Origin: Roseiarcus sp963721905
Lineage (GTDB): Bacteria; Pseudomonadota; Alphaproteobacteria; Rhizobiales; Beijerinckiaceae
Length of the DNA stretch: 64,000 nucleotides
Assembly: GCA_963721905.1 (NCBI GenBank)
Contig: CAVRMF010000011.1
Span: forward strand, 248,001 to 312,000
Direction of reading: 5' to 3'
The position numbers and the translations under genes are program-made. Position 1 is the stretch's first letter; each line of letters opens with the position of its first letter. This document shows, piece after piece, positions 51,795-61,523 of the stretch. The notes under the pieces are model-generated. The model did not search any database. It saw nothing but the letters and a program-made list of their open reading frames with translations, and was not told where the DNA came from.

Positions 51795-52793
51795 ATGGCA
51801 ATCGAGCTCGACGTTCCGATCCAACATCAGGAGCACACCTGGCTCTCCTGGCTCGCGTCGCGCCAGGCCTTCTGGGTATTCCTGGCGCTGATCGCGGCCT
51901 GCATTTTCCTGACCTTTGCGACGAACTCCTTCGCCACGCCCAACAATCTTTTCAACATCACGCGCAACTTCACCTTCGTCGCGGTGATCGCGCTCGGCAT
52001 GACGGTCGTGATCATCACCGGGGGCATCGATCTCTCGGTGGGCTCCGTGCTTTGCCTCTGCAGCATGATTCTCGCGGTGGTGATGCATGCGGGCTACAAT
52101 ATCGAGATCGGCATCGCTGCGGCGATCGGCACGGCGCTCCTCATCGGCGCGTTCAACGGCGTGCTGATCGCCTATGTCGGCATTCCGCCATTCGTCGTCA
52201 CGCTCGCGATGCTCTCGATCGCGCGCTCGCTGGCGATGGTCGCCTCCAACAACACCGTCGTCTTCCAGTTCGGCCCCGACCATAGCAAGCTCCTCTTCCT
52301 CGGCGGGGGCGCGTTCCTGTTCGGCATCTCGAACCCGGTCATCTACATGATCGTGCTCGCGCTCATCACCGGGTTCATGCTGCGCTGGACGCGATTCGGG
52401 CGCTATGTCTTCGCCATCGGCGGCAACGAGAAGGCAGCGATCCTGACCGGCGTCCCCGTGCGCCGGGTCAAGCTCGCCGTCTATATGATTTCCTCGCTGT
52501 CGGCCGGCATCGCCGGAATCATCGAAACGGGATGGCTCGGCGCCGTCACCACCAATCTCGGCGCCGGCATGGAGCTGCAGGTGATCGCCGCGACCGTCAT
52601 CGGAGGCGCCAATCTCGCCGGCGGCGTCGGCACGGCGTTCGGCGCGCTGGTCGGCTCGGCCCTGATCGAGGTCATCCGCAACAGCCTCGGCCTTCTCGGC
52701 ATCAACGCCTTCTGGCAGGGCGCCTTCGTCGGCGCCTTTATCATCATCGCGGTGTCGTTCGAGCACATCCGCAACTTTCGTCAGTCCGAGTAG
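51795..52793 (+). CDS. Sugar-type ABC transporter permease
   Basis: 332 residues, RbsC/FrcC-type. Hydrophobic helices include FWVFLALIAACIFLTFATNS, FVAVIALGMTVVIITGGIDL (the GGIDLSVGS motif) and VIYMIVLALITGFMLRW. The EAA-like coupling loop is YVFAIGGNEKAAILTGVPVR, and the C-terminus is GAFIIIAVSFEHIRNFRQ. It forms the membrane channel for the importer whose binding protein is at 49675-50667. Substrate not determinable. Nothing odd in length. Confidence 0.94.
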   Translation: MAIELDVPIQHQEHTWLSWLASRQAFWVFLALIAACIFLTFATNSFATPNNLFNITRNFTFVAVIALGMTVVIITGGIDLSVGSVLCLCSMILAVVMHAGYNIEIGIAAAIGTALLIGAFNGVLIAYVGIPPFVVTLAMLSIARSLAMVASNNTVVFQFGPDHSKLLFLGGGAFLFGISNPVIYMIVLALITGFMLRWTRFGRYVFAIGGNEKAAILTGVPVRRVKLAVYMISSLSAGIAGIIETGWLGAVTTNLGAGMELQVIAATVIGGANLAGGVGTAFGALVGSALIEVIRNSLGLLGINAFWQGAFVGAFIIIAVSFEHIRNFRQSE

Positions 52794-52870
52794 GGCTTCG
52801 CCGCGGGTGGCCGCCACGCTTTGACCTGCAGCGGCTGATCGACGCCGCCTCGAGTGGAGGGCGCTTCAGG

Positions 52871-54175
52871 ATGACGTCCAATGTCGGGGCGGACGATCAC
52901 GTAAGCCTTCATCACGTGGTCGTGGTCGGCGCCGGATTCGGCGGGCTCGAGACCGTTCATCGTCTCGCCGGAGCCCCGGTCCGCATCACGATGGTCGACC
53001 GCCGCAATCATCACCTGTTTCAGCCGCTTCTCTATCAGGTCGCGACCGCCTCGCTGGCGCCGTCGGAGATCGCCTGGCCGATCCGGCACCTCTTGCGCAA
53101 GCGCCGCGAGGTGACGACTGTGCTCGCCTCCGTCGAGGCCGTCGACAAGGCTGCTCGCGTCGTCCGGCTCGATGACGGTTCGATGCTGGCTTACGGCACG
53201 CTGGTGCTGGCGACCGGCGCGCGGCACGCCTATTTCGGCCACGACGATTGGGAGCCTTCCGCTCCGGGTCTGAAGACGCTCGAAGACGCGACCACGATCA
53301 GAGGCCGCATTCTCATCGCCTTCGAGCGGGCCGAGCAGGAGGACGACGAGACAAAGCGGGCGGCGCTCATGACCTTCGTCATCGTCGGCGCCGGCCCGAC
53401 CGGCGTTGAGCTCGCCGGAACGATCGCCGAGCTGGCGCGGGCCACTTTGCCTGGGGACTTCCGCAATATCGATACGCAAAAGACGCGGATCGTCCTGATC
53501 GAGGCGGGTCCGCGCGTGCTTCCCGCCTTCAGGCCGGACTTGTCGGCCTATGCGCAGCGTTCGCTCGAACGGCTTGGGGTCGAGGTCGAGCTGGGACAGG
53601 CGGTCACCGAATGCACGGCCGAGGGCGTCGTCTATGGCGGCAAGACCCTGGCCGCGGCGACGATCATCTGGGCGGCGGGGGTGCAGGCCTCGCCCGCTGC
53701 GCAATGGCTCGACGCGCCGGCCGACCGGGCCGGGCGCCTGAAGGTCGAACCGGACCTCACCGTCCCGGACCATCCGGAGATCTTCGCGATCGGCGACGCA
53801 GCGACCGTCGCGCGTTCGGACGGACGGCCCGTTCCGGGCATCGCGCCGGCCGCCAAGCAGGAAGGCGCCTATGTCGCCAAAGTGATCCGGGCGAGGCTCG
53901 CCGGCGAGACCGCGCCGCCCCCTTTCCGCTACAAGCACGCCGGAGACCTCGCGACGATCGGCAAGCGGCGCGCGGTGATCGACTTCGGCTGGATTAAGCT
54001 CCGCGGCGCGATCGCCTGGTGGCTGTGGGGCTTCGCCCATATCTATTTCCTGATCGGCGTCCGCAACCGGCTCAGCGTCGCGCTCAACTGGCTGTGGATC
54101 TACGCGCGCGACCAGCGCAGCGCGCGGCTGATCACACAGGGCGGCGCGGAGGTGGGGCGGTCGGGGCAATCGTGA
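52871..54175 (+). CDS. Type II NADH dehydrogenase-like FAD oxidoreductase
   Basis: 434 residues from MTSNVGADDHVSLHHVVVVG. First FAD Rossmann GAGFGGLETVHRLAG, then RNHHLFQPLLYQVATASLAP (NDH-2 signature), NAD-binding VIVGAGPTGVELAGTIAELA, and the second FAD contact EIFAIGDAATVARSDGRPVP. The C-terminal membrane-contact part is YKHAGDLATIGKRRAVIDF, then GAIAWWLWGFAHIYFLIG. It passes electrons from NADH to quinone without pumping protons. It starts ~78 bp after the permease and may be an independent respiratory gene. Confidence 0.93.
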   Translation: MTSNVGADDHVSLHHVVVVGAGFGGLETVHRLAGAPVRITMVDRRNHHLFQPLLYQVATASLAPSEIAWPIRHLLRKRREVTTVLASVEAVDKAARVVRLDDGSMLAYGTLVLATGARHAYFGHDDWEPSAPGLKTLEDATTIRGRILIAFERAEQEDDETKRAALMTFVIVGAGPTGVELAGTIAELARATLPGDFRNIDTQKTRIVLIEAGPRVLPAFRPDLSAYAQRSLERLGVEVELGQAVTECTAEGVVYGGKTLAAATIIWAAGVQASPAAQWLDAPADRAGRLKVEPDLTVPDHPEIFAIGDAATVARSDGRPVPGIAPAAKQEGAYVAKVIRARLAGETAPPPFRYKHAGDLATIGKRRAVIDFGWIKLRGAIAWWLWGFAHIYFLIGVRNRLSVALNWLWIYARDQRSARLITQGGAEVGRSGQS

Positions 54176-54196
54176 CAGGCCATTGGAGGAGCGGCG

Positions 54197-54970
54197 ATGG
54201 CGCGCATATTTATCACGGGATCGTCGGACGGCCTTGGCCTCATGGCGGGGAAACTCCTGATCGAGCAGGGCCATGAGGTCGTCCTGCATGGACGCAACGA
54301 GACACGCCGACGCGACGCGTTGGCGGCTGCGCCCGGCGCCAAGGGCGCCGTCTCGGGCGACCTTTCGGCCCCCGCGGGCATGACGAGCATCGCGGAGGAG
54401 GTCAATCGGCTTGGCCGCTTCGACGCCGTGATCCACAACGCCGGGATCGGCTATCGCGAGCCGCGTCGCGTCGAGACCGAGCGGGGCGTCCCGAGCCTCT
54501 TTGCCGTCAACGTTCTCGCGCCCTATGTCCTGACTGCTCTGATCCAAAGGCCGGACCGGCTGATCTACCTCAGTTCCGGCATGCATCACGGCGTGCAGCC
54601 GCGAATGGACGACCTGCTATGGACGAAGCGGTCCTGGAACGGCTCATCGGCCTATGCCGAAAGTAAGCTTTGCGACGTGCTCCTCGCCTTCGCAGTCGCG
54701 CGGCGCTGGCCGAATCTCCTGTCGAATGCGCTCGAGCCGGGCTGGGTGCCGACCAAGATGGGCGGACCCTCGGCGCCCGGGGACATGAGCAAAGCGCATG
54801 TCACCCAGGCATGGCTCGCGGTCAGCAGCGATCCGCTGGCGCGGTCGAGCGGAGAGTATTTTTACCACCAGCAGCTTCGCGCGCCGAACCCGATTGCGCG
54901 CGACACGAAGGTCCAGGACGCGCTCATCTCCGAATGCGCCCGGATTTCGGGAATCGCGTTGCCTGAGTGA
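54197..54970 (+). CDS. Short-chain dehydrogenase/reductase family protein
   Basis: 257 residues. The N-terminal cofactor site is RIFITGSSDGLGLMAGKLL, then HNAGIGYREPRR, the catalytic Ser in LIYLSSGMHHG and YAESKLCDVL (Tyr/Lys). The GSSDGLG form resembles light-dependent/retinol-type SDRs. Substrate unknown. The ATG lies 21 bp past the NDH-2 stop with a good GGAGGAG-like site (GGAGGAGCG), so the pair is co-transcribed. Confidence 0.9.
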   Translation: MARIFITGSSDGLGLMAGKLLIEQGHEVVLHGRNETRRRDALAAAPGAKGAVSGDLSAPAGMTSIAEEVNRLGRFDAVIHNAGIGYREPRRVETERGVPSLFAVNVLAPYVLTALIQRPDRLIYLSSGMHHGVQPRMDDLLWTKRSWNGSSAYAESKLCDVLLAFAVARRWPNLLSNALEPGWVPTKMGGPSAPGDMSKAHVTQAWLAVSSDPLARSSGEYFYHQQLRAPNPIARDTKVQDALISECARISGIALPE

Positions 54971-55007
54971 GCGTCTGCGTCTGACGCAAGGGATTCCGGC
55001 TGCTCCG

Positions 55008-55496
55008 TCATGGCTTCCAGCGCAGGGTGGAGACGAGGGTGAAGAGCCGGCGCGCGGTGCCCTGATCGATCGCGACCTTTTCCGCCAGGCGCTGGGCCAT
55101 TACATCGGCGCCTTCGTTGTGGAGCGCCGTACGCTCGCGATCGATGGCCTCGATCTGGCGCGGGCTCGCGGTGCGGATGGCGGAATAATAGGTCTCGCAG
55201 ACCATGAAATAATCCTTGAGCAGCGGGCGGAGCGGCGTCATCGAGACGACGATCGAGACCGCCTGCTCGCCGTCCCCGGTCCTGACGTCGAAGGTGAGCT
55301 TCGATTCCTCTTGCGAGATCGTCAGCGTGTATGGCCCGTCGTCGCGGCCCGGGACGCCGAACGTGTTTTCCTCGATGAGATCGAAGATCGCGACGGCGCG
55401 TTCGTGGTCGATGTCGATCACGCCGCGCGGAATGGTCTCCTCGTCGAGGAAAACCTCGCAAAGGCGGTCGCGCCGCTCGTCCGCCCTGTCGTTCAC
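55008..55496 (-). CDS. UPF0262 family protein
   Basis: 162 residues from a GTG at 55496 that overlaps the hisD stop (GTGA). Conserved signatures are CEVFLDEETIPRGVIDIDHE, EENTFGVPGRDDGPYTLTIS, then RPLLKDYFMVCETYYSAIRT and DRERTALHNEGADVMAQRLA. UPF0262 is an alphaproteobacterial cytosolic family of unknown function that nearly always lies after hisD. The longer frame upstream of the GTG lies inside hisD. Confidence 0.93.
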   Translation of the reverse strand: MNDRADERRDRLCEVFLDEETIPRGVIDIDHERAVAIFDLIEENTFGVPGRDDGPYTLTISQEESKLTFDVRTGDGEQAVSIVVSMTPLRPLLKDYFMVCETYYSAIRTASPRQIEAIDRERTALHNEGADVMAQRLAEKVAIDQGTARRLFTLVSTLRWKP

Positions 55497-56824
55497 GGCC
55501 GCCCCAACGGGCCTGGCTCTGGCCCCAGGTTCTCCGGTTCGAGCCGCATCGCGACCGAGCGCGCATGGGCCTCGAGCGATTCGGCTTCGCCGAACGCCAC
55601 CGCCGCAGGTCCGAGCGCGGCGAGCGCCTCCGCGTCGCATTTGAGGATCGAGGTGCGCTTCATGAAGTCGAGCACGCTGAGACCCGAGGAGAACCGGGCC
55701 GAGCGCGCGGTCGGCAGGACGTGGTTCGAGCCGCCGACGTAATCACCGATCGCCTCGGGGGTAAAGGGCCCGAGGAAGATCGCGCCGGCGTTCCTGACCT
55801 CATCCCCCAACGCCTCGGCGCCCTCGGCCATGATCTCGAGGTGTTCGGGCGCCAGCCGGTCGACCAGCGGCAGCGCGGCCTTCATCGACGGCGCGAGGAT
55901 GATCGCGCCATAGTCGCGCCAGCTCGCGCCCGCGATCCTGACGCGCGGCAGCGTCGCGAGCTGGCGCTCGACTTCGGACTGGACGGCATGCGCGAGCGGC
56001 GCATCGTCCGTAATGAGGATCGACTGCGCCGCCTCGTCGTGCTCGGCCTGGGCCAGGAGGTCGGCGGCGACAAACCGCGGATCGGCGGTTCGATCGGCGA
56101 GGACGACGACTTCCGAGGGCCCGGCGATCATGTCGATGCCGACGACGCCGAACACGCGCCGCTTGGCCGCCGCGACATAGGCGTTGCCCGGGCCGACGAT
56201 CTTGGAGACCGGCGCAATCGTCTTCGTCCCGTAGGCGAGCGCGGCGATCGCCTGCGCGCCGCCGACCCGGTAGATCTCGTCGACGCCGGCGATCCTTGCC
56301 GCGGCCAGCACCAGCGGATTGACGGCGCCGTCCGGGGTCGGCACGACCATGGCGATGCGGGCGCAACCCGCCACTTTCGCCGGCGCCGCGTTCATCACCA
56401 CCGAGGAGGGATAGCTCGCCGAGCCGCCGGGAACATAGAGGCCGACCGCCTCGATCGGGCGCCAGCGCCAGCCGAGCTCGACCCCGAGCGCATCGACAAA
56501 GCGAACGTCAGCCGGCTTCTGGCGCTGATGGTAATCGGTCACGCGCTGATGGGCGAGTTCGAGCGCCTTCAGAGCTCTCGGCTCGCAAGCCGCGGTCGCG
56601 GCCTCGATCTCGCTCGCGCCGATCCTAAGGCCTTTCGCCGCGATGTCGACCCGGTCGAACCGGCGCGAATAGTCGGCCAGCGCCTCGTCGCCGCGCGCAC
56701 GCACGTCGTCGATGATGGCCGCGACGGCGGCGTCGACGTCGGATGCGGACTCGCGCTTGGCTCCGAGCAACGCGACGAAGCGCTGCTCGAAGTCCGCCGA
56801 CCGCATATCGAGCTCAATGGCCAT
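55493..56824 (-). CDS. hisD: Histidinol dehydrogenase
   Basis: 443 residues. It oxidises histidinol to histidine with NAD+ and zinc. Motifs include YVPGGSASYPSSVVMNAAPA, VGGAQAIAALAYGTKTI, VGPGNAYVAAAKRRVFG, the catalytic Glu/His region DRLAPEHLEIMAEGAE and the zinc/substrate segment YVGGSNHVLPTARSARFSSG. Full length. It sits between the DUF2948 gene and UPF0262 in the standard Hyphomicrobiales order. Confidence 0.97.
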   Translation of the reverse strand: MAIELDMRSADFEQRFVALLGAKRESASDVDAAVAAIIDDVRARGDEALADYSRRFDRVDIAAKGLRIGASEIEAATAACEPRALKALELAHQRVTDYHQRQKPADVRFVDALGVELGWRWRPIEAVGLYVPGGSASYPSSVVMNAAPAKVAGCARIAMVVPTPDGAVNPLVLAAARIAGVDEIYRVGGAQAIAALAYGTKTIAPVSKIVGPGNAYVAAAKRRVFGVVGIDMIAGPSEVVVLADRTADPRFVAADLLAQAEHDEAAQSILITDDAPLAHAVQSEVERQLATLPRVRIAGASWRDYGAIILAPSMKAALPLVDRLAPEHLEIMAEGAEALGDEVRNAGAIFLGPFTPEAIGDYVGGSNHVLPTARSARFSSGLSVLDFMKRTSILKCDAEALAALGPAAVAFGEAESLEAHARSVAMRLEPENLGPEPGPLGRP

Positions 56825-56845
56825 CCGCGACCTCTTTGCAGGGCC

Positions 56846-57313
56846 TCAGACCGACGAGGGGTCCGTGAGCGCATGTCCGGCGCAGGCGGTGGCCGGTTGG
56901 CGGAACCCCATGTCGCGGAGCTCCGCCTCCACGCATTCGACCTCGAGCCTGATCAGGGCACCGTCGGCGAAGGCGAGAATGATCATTCCGGCCGGCGGAT
57001 CGGTCTTCTCGAAGGTGACGGCGAGCAGGTTGAGGGTCTCGTCGTCGGCCTTGTGGCCCATTCCGAGATGCGAAACGCGCTGGACGCGGTCGAAACGCAG
57101 GACGCTGGAAACGCGCTCGGCCGGCCCCGTCTTCGCCCCGACCCAGTCGTAGCGCATGCCGGCGACGAGAAAACGGCGCTGCCGTGGGAAAAAGGCCATG
57201 TCGTAGCGTTTGACGCAGGTGTTTTGCACGTGCGCCGAAATTACCTCGAGGCCCTCGCGGTCGAGCGCGATGAGCTTGAGGGTCTGTCTGAAGGCTCGCT
57301 TGTCGGCGTCCAT
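56846..57313 (-). CDS. DUF2948 family protein
   Basis: 155 residues. Conserved signatures are LKLIALDREGLEVISAHVQN, FFPRQRRFLVAGMRYDW, LNLLAVTFEKTDPPAGMIIL and LRLEVEC-type ending (LIRLEVECVEAELRDMG). DUF2948 is an alphaproteobacterial family of unknown function located between murA and hisD. It starts 2 bp after the murA stop and is co-transcribed. Confidence 0.93.
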   Translation of the reverse strand: MDADKRAFRQTLKLIALDREGLEVISAHVQNTCVKRYDMAFFPRQRRFLVAGMRYDWVGAKTGPAERVSSVLRFDRVQRVSHLGMGHKADDETLNLLAVTFEKTDPPAGMIILAFADGALIRLEVECVEAELRDMGFRQPATACAGHALTDPSSV

Positions 57314-57315
57314 CG

Positions 57316-58605
57316 TCAGCCCGGGACCCTGATGATGTCGGCGCCGCAGGCGCCAAGCTTCTCTTCCAGCCGCTCGAAGCCGCGGTCGAGGTGATAGACA
57401 CGATTGACGGTCGTCTCGCCTTCGGCGACGAGCCCGGCGATCACGAGCGAGACCGACGCGCGCAGATCCGTCGCCATGACTGGCGCGCCGCGCAGCCGCT
57501 CGACGCCATCCACGATCGCCGTGTCGCCCTCGAGCTTGATGTGGGCGCCGAGCCGCGCCAGCTCCTGCACATGCATGAAGCGGTTCTCGAAAATGGTCTC
57601 GGTGATGCGCGACGTGCCCTTGGCGCGCGTCATCAGCGCCATGAACTGCGCCTGCAGGTCGGTCGGGAAGCCCGGGAAGGGCGCGGTCGCGACGTCGACG
57701 GCGTCGATGCCGGCGCCGTTCCGCGTGACCCTCACGCCGCGATTGTCGCCGACCACCGTGACGCCGGCCTCCTCGAGCGCCTCGAGCGGCCGCTTGATGA
57801 GATCTTCGCCGACGCCCTCGAGCAGGATGTCCCCGCCCGTCATCGCAACGGCGGTCGCATAGGTGCCCGCTTCGATCCGGTCCGGCAGCACCCGGTGATT
57901 CGCGCCGTTGAGCCTGGCGACGCCCTGAATCTCGATGGTCGAGGTTCCCGCGCCGCGAACGTGCGCGCCCATCTTGTTGAGGCAGTCCGCGAGATCCGCC
58001 ACTTCCGGCTCGCGCGCGGCGTTCGCGATCACCGTCGAGCCCCGGGCGGTCGCCGCCGCCATCATCGCGACATGGGTGCCGCCGACCGTCACTTTCGGGA
58101 ATTCGATCTCCGCGCCCACGAGCCCCTTTGGCGCCTTGACGACCGCGTAGCCGCCGTCGATGTCGATGGTCGCGCCGAGCTTACCGAGCGCCATCAGGAG
58201 GAGATCGACGGGGCGCGTTCCGATCGCGCAGCCGCCCGGCAACGAAACGCGCGCTTCCCCCATCCGGGCGAGTAGCGGCGCGATGACCCAGAAGCTCGCC
58301 CGCATCTTGGACACGAGTTTATAGGGCGCGGTGGTGTCGACGATCGTCCGGGCGCGCAGATGCGCCGTCTGGCCCGACGCCGCCTCCTCGCCGATGCGCT
58401 TGCCATCGATGGAATAGTCGACGCCGTGGTTGCCGAGAATGCGCGCAAGCTGACTGACGTCAGCGAGGCGCGGCAGGTTTTCCAGCGTCAGCATCTGATC
58501 GGTCAGGAGTGACGCGATCATCAGCGGCAGCGCGGCGTTTTTCGCGCCGGAAATGGGGATGACGCCATTGAGCCTGGCCCCGCCGCGGATTTGGATGCGA
58601 TCCAT
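57316..58605 (-). CDS. murA: UDP-N-acetylglucosamine 1-carboxyvinyltransferase
   Basis: 429 residues, full length. It performs the first committed step of peptidoglycan synthesis, adding enolpyruvate from PEP to UDP-GlcNAc. It has GVIPISGAKNAALPLMIASL (Asn/Lys of the active site), the catalytic Cys in SLPGGCAIGTRPVDLLLMAL, EIEFPKVTVGGTHVAMMAA and IVDGVERLRGAPVMATDLRA. The Cys is retained, so fosfomycin sensitivity at this enzyme would be expected. First of the murA-DUF2948-hisD-UPF0262 operon. Confidence 0.97.
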   Translation of the reverse strand: MDRIQIRGGARLNGVIPISGAKNAALPLMIASLLTDQMLTLENLPRLADVSQLARILGNHGVDYSIDGKRIGEEAASGQTAHLRARTIVDTTAPYKLVSKMRASFWVIAPLLARMGEARVSLPGGCAIGTRPVDLLLMALGKLGATIDIDGGYAVVKAPKGLVGAEIEFPKVTVGGTHVAMMAAATARGSTVIANAAREPEVADLADCLNKMGAHVRGAGTSTIEIQGVARLNGANHRVLPDRIEAGTYATAVAMTGGDILLEGVGEDLIKRPLEALEEAGVTVVGDNRGVRVTRNGAGIDAVDVATAPFPGFPTDLQAQFMALMTRAKGTSRITETIFENRFMHVQELARLGAHIKLEGDTAIVDGVERLRGAPVMATDLRASVSLVIAGLVAEGETTVNRVYHLDRGFERLEEKLGACGADIIRVPG

Positions 58606-58671
58606 TCTCTTTTCCCTCCGACCCCAAAAATGACCGCGTCGAACGCTTTCGCCGCCCGGCGACGATTGTCG

Positions 58672-58848
58672 TCACGCTTTCGAATCCGGCGAACCGGGCC
58701 CTTCCTCTCTCGGCGGAGGCGCAGGGGGCGACTCCGCCGCGCGCGAGCGCTGCTGCGCCTTGCGCCGCCTCAGGTTCTCCCTCAGCGAGGCTGAGAGACG
58801 CGCGCGCCGCCTGTCGCGGATTGTGCTGCCGGCGTCGTCCGGGCTCAT
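58672..58848 (-). CDS. Small conserved basic protein upstream of murA
   Basis: 58 residues from MSPDDAGSTIRDRRRARLSA. The sequence TIRDRRRARLSASLRENLRR then RKAQQRSRA is a short basic helix also found upstream of murA in many Hyphomicrobiales, usually as a hypothetical protein. The rest is a Pro/Glu tail (PPAPPPREEGPGSPDSKA). Function unknown. The internal ATG at 58848 is preferred because the conserved part starts there. Confidence 0.65.
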   Translation of the reverse strand: MSPDDAGSTIRDRRRARLSASLRENLRRRKAQQRSRAAESPPAPPPREEGPGSPDSKA

Positions 58849-58954
58849 GTCGTCCCCTTGAAGAGCGCGTTGGCGGCCCCCAAAGTCCGCCCGGCGCTTG
58901 ATAGGGCCAATGCGGCGGACGGAGCAAGCCGAAACGGAGAGCTCCATTCACCGA

Positions 58955-60625
58955 TCATCCGGCCTTTTCGATCAGGCTCACGGCAGCCGCCCGCGCCTCG
59001 TGGGTGATTTCGGCGCCGGCGAGCATGCGGGCGATCTCCTCGCGACGCTCGCTTGCGCCAAGGAGCGCCACGCTGGTCGCGACGCGCTCGCCCTTGCCGA
59101 CGGTCGATTTGACGATGCGGTAATGGTTCTGCGCCCGCGCCGCGACTTGCGGCGCGTGGGTCACGGCGAGGACCTGCGCGCGCGCCGAGAGCCGCGCGAG
59201 CCGCTGGCCCATCGCGTCGGCGACCGCCCCTCCAACGCCCGTGTCGATCTCGTCGAAGACCAGGGTCGGCGCCGTACCCTGCTCGGCGAGGCAGACCTTG
59301 ATCGCCAGCAGGAACCGCGCGAGTTCGCCGCCCGAGGCGACCTTCATCAGCGGCCCGGGCCTCGACCCCGGATTGGTGCGAACGAGAAACTCCGCCCGGT
59401 CGTATCCCGTCGCCGAGACGAGTTCGTCGTCGCGCGTGAGGTCGACGCGGAACTCGGCGCGCGTGAGCTTCAGCGGCGGGAGCTCGGCCGTCACCGCCCG
59501 TTCGAGGGCGCGCGCGCTTTTCTCTCTCGCCGCGCTGAGTGTGCCCGCCGCCGCGGCATAGGCCGCCCGGGCGGCGGCGGCCTTGGCCTCCAGCCGGGCG
59601 ACCTCGCTGCGGCCGGCCTCGAGCGCCGCCAGATCGTCGGCGTATTTTTGCGCCAGCGCAGGCAGACGCTCGATCGGCGCCGCGTATTTGCGGCTGGCGG
59701 CCCGGAGCGCAAAGAGCCGCTCCTCGCAGCGTTCCAGCTCGTTGGGATCGAATTCGCACGCCTCCAGCGCAACCTCGACTGCGCGGGTCGCGCCCTCGAG
59801 CGCTTCGATCGCCTCGTCCAGGGCCTTGACGCTCGGCTCGATCAGAGCGGGCGCCTGGGGCATGCGGCGTTGGAGCCGGCGAGACACCGAGAGAAGCACA
59901 GGAAGGATCGCGGCGTCACCGGTCAGATGATCGCGCGCTTCGCGAATGTCGGCGGCGACCTTTTCCCCCTGCATCATCGCCTGCCGGCGCGCCGCGAGCG
60001 TCTCCTCCTCGCCCGGCTGGACGGCGAGACGCGACAATTCCTCGTGGGCGTGTCTGGCGAATTCGGCCTCAGCCTCCGCCGCCGCGACCCGCGCCTGTTC
60101 AGCCTTGAGCGCCCGCTCGGCGTCCCGAAGCGCAGCGAAGCCGGTCTGGACGGACCGCGCCTCCGCAACGAGCCCGCCATAGGCGTCGACCAACGCGCGA
60201 TGGGTCGCGGGGTCGGTCAAAGCGCGCTCGTCGTGCTGACCGTGAATCTCGACCAGCGCGGAAGCAAGCGACCGCAAGGCCTGGGCGCTGACGTTCTGGT
60301 CGTTGACATAGGCGCGGGTGCGCCCGTCGGCGAGTTGCACCCGTCTGAGAATCAGTTCGTCGCCGATCTCGATGTCCTGTCCTTCGAGCAGCGCATGGGC
60401 TGCGTGGCCCGGCGGCAGTTCGAAAACGGCCGTCACCTGGCCCTGAGCCTCGCCATGGCGGACGAGGCCGCCGTCGCCGCGCGCGCCAAGCGCAAGAGAG
60501 AGCGCGTCGAGAAGGATCGATTTGCCGGCGCCGGTCTCGCCGGTGACGATCGTGAAGCCGGCGGAAAAATCGAGATCGAGCTGGTCGATCAGCACCACAT
60601 CGCGGATGGAGAGGCGCGCGAGCAT
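58955..60625 (-). CDS. recN: DNA repair protein RecN (SMC-like)
   Basis: 556 residues. Walker A is GFTIVTGETGAGKSILLDAL, the long central coiled coil is interrupted near its middle (RRLQRRMPQAPALIEPSVKA), the signature is KVASGGELARFLLAIKVCLA, and Walker B is PTLVFDEIDTGVGGAVADAM, then LAVTHAPQVAARAQNHYRI. It acts in double-strand break repair, bringing ends together. It follows bamD by 10 bp, the usual alphaproteobacterial arrangement. Confidence 0.97.
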   Translation of the reverse strand: MLARLSIRDVVLIDQLDLDFSAGFTIVTGETGAGKSILLDALSLALGARGDGGLVRHGEAQGQVTAVFELPPGHAAHALLEGQDIEIGDELILRRVQLADGRTRAYVNDQNVSAQALRSLASALVEIHGQHDERALTDPATHRALVDAYGGLVAEARSVQTGFAALRDAERALKAEQARVAAAEAEAEFARHAHEELSRLAVQPGEEETLAARRQAMMQGEKVAADIREARDHLTGDAAILPVLLSVSRRLQRRMPQAPALIEPSVKALDEAIEALEGATRAVEVALEACEFDPNELERCEERLFALRAASRKYAAPIERLPALAQKYADDLAALEAGRSEVARLEAKAAAARAAYAAAAGTLSAAREKSARALERAVTAELPPLKLTRAEFRVDLTRDDELVSATGYDRAEFLVRTNPGSRPGPLMKVASGGELARFLLAIKVCLAEQGTAPTLVFDEIDTGVGGAVADAMGQRLARLSARAQVLAVTHAPQVAARAQNHYRIVKSTVGKGERVATSVALLGASERREEIARMLAGAEITHEARAAAVSLIEKAG

Positions 60626-60635
60626 GGCGGCCCGT

Positions 60636-61523
60636 TCAGGAGGGAATGACCGTGTGGTAGATCTTCGACATCCATGAGGTCGGATCGTTGTGCGGCGACA
60701 GCCCCTTGCCCTTCAGGAGCGCATAGGCGTCCTGGTACCATTGGCTGTCGGGGAAGTTGTGGCCGAGCACGGCGGCCGCGGTTTCCGCTTCGCTGGTGAT
60801 GCCGAGGCCCAGATAGGCCTCGACGAGGCGGTAGAGCGCTTCCTCCGCATGGCGGGTCGTCTGATAATATTGCAGCACGTTGCGGAAGCGATTGATGGCG
60901 GCAGTGTAATTATTCCTGTTCAAATAGAACCGGCCGATTGACATTTCCTTGCCCGCGAGTTGATCGGCGGTCACCTGGATCTTGAATTTCGCGTCTTCGA
61001 CATATTCAGAGTCCGGGTATTTCTTCACCAGATTCTGGAAGAGTTCATAAGCTTTGGAGGCGGACTCCTGATCGCGCGAGATATCGGGAATTTGCTCGTA
61101 ATATGCATTCGCCTGCAGATACGCCACATAAGGGACGTCGCTCGAATTCGGATAATCCTTCAGATAGCGTTCGGCGGACGTCTCCGCGTCGGTGAAGGAG
61201 CCAGCCTGGAATTGAGCATAGGTCGTCATCAGCAAGCCCTTTCGAGCCCAGTCCGAGCTGGGGTATTGCTTGCCGAGCTCAGTAAACTTCTTCGCCGCCT
61301 CTTGCGGGGAGCCGTTCGCCAGCTTTTCGAGGCCCTGATCGTATGTCTTGCTCGCCGGCGTGTCGGGGGTAATCTCCATCTTGTATTTTTCAGGGCCGAA
61401 CGGGTTGAACTGGTCGAATAGCGAACATGCGGAGGCGCAGAAACAGATTGCGATGAGCGCGGCGGCGACTCGCTGCAGGCGACCGGCGTCGCGCGAGGTC
61501 AAGCCGAATTCGAAGTTGGCCAT
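60636..61523 (-). CDS. bamD: Outer membrane protein assembly factor BamD (ComL)
   Basis: 295 residues. The N-terminal lipoprotein signal has the modified Cys in AICFCASACSLFD. About five TPR-like repeats follow (LEKLANGSPQEAAKKFTELG, RKGLLMTTYAQFQAGSFTDA, then YSMIGRFYL-type MSIGRFYLNRNNYTAAINRF). It tethers BamA partners at the periplasmic face of the outer membrane for beta-barrel insertion. Essential in proteobacteria. It lies between lpxC and recN, as usual. Confidence 0.95.
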   Translation of the reverse strand: MANFEFGLTSRDAGRLQRVAAALIAICFCASACSLFDQFNPFGPEKYKMEITPDTPASKTYDQGLEKLANGSPQEAAKKFTELGKQYPSSDWARKGLLMTTYAQFQAGSFTDAETSAERYLKDYPNSSDVPYVAYLQANAYYEQIPDISRDQESASKAYELFQNLVKKYPDSEYVEDAKFKIQVTADQLAGKEMSIGRFYLNRNNYTAAINRFRNVLQYYQTTRHAEEALYRLVEAYLGLGITSEAETAAAVLGHNFPDSQWYQDAYALLKGKGLSPHNDPTSWMSKIYHTVIPS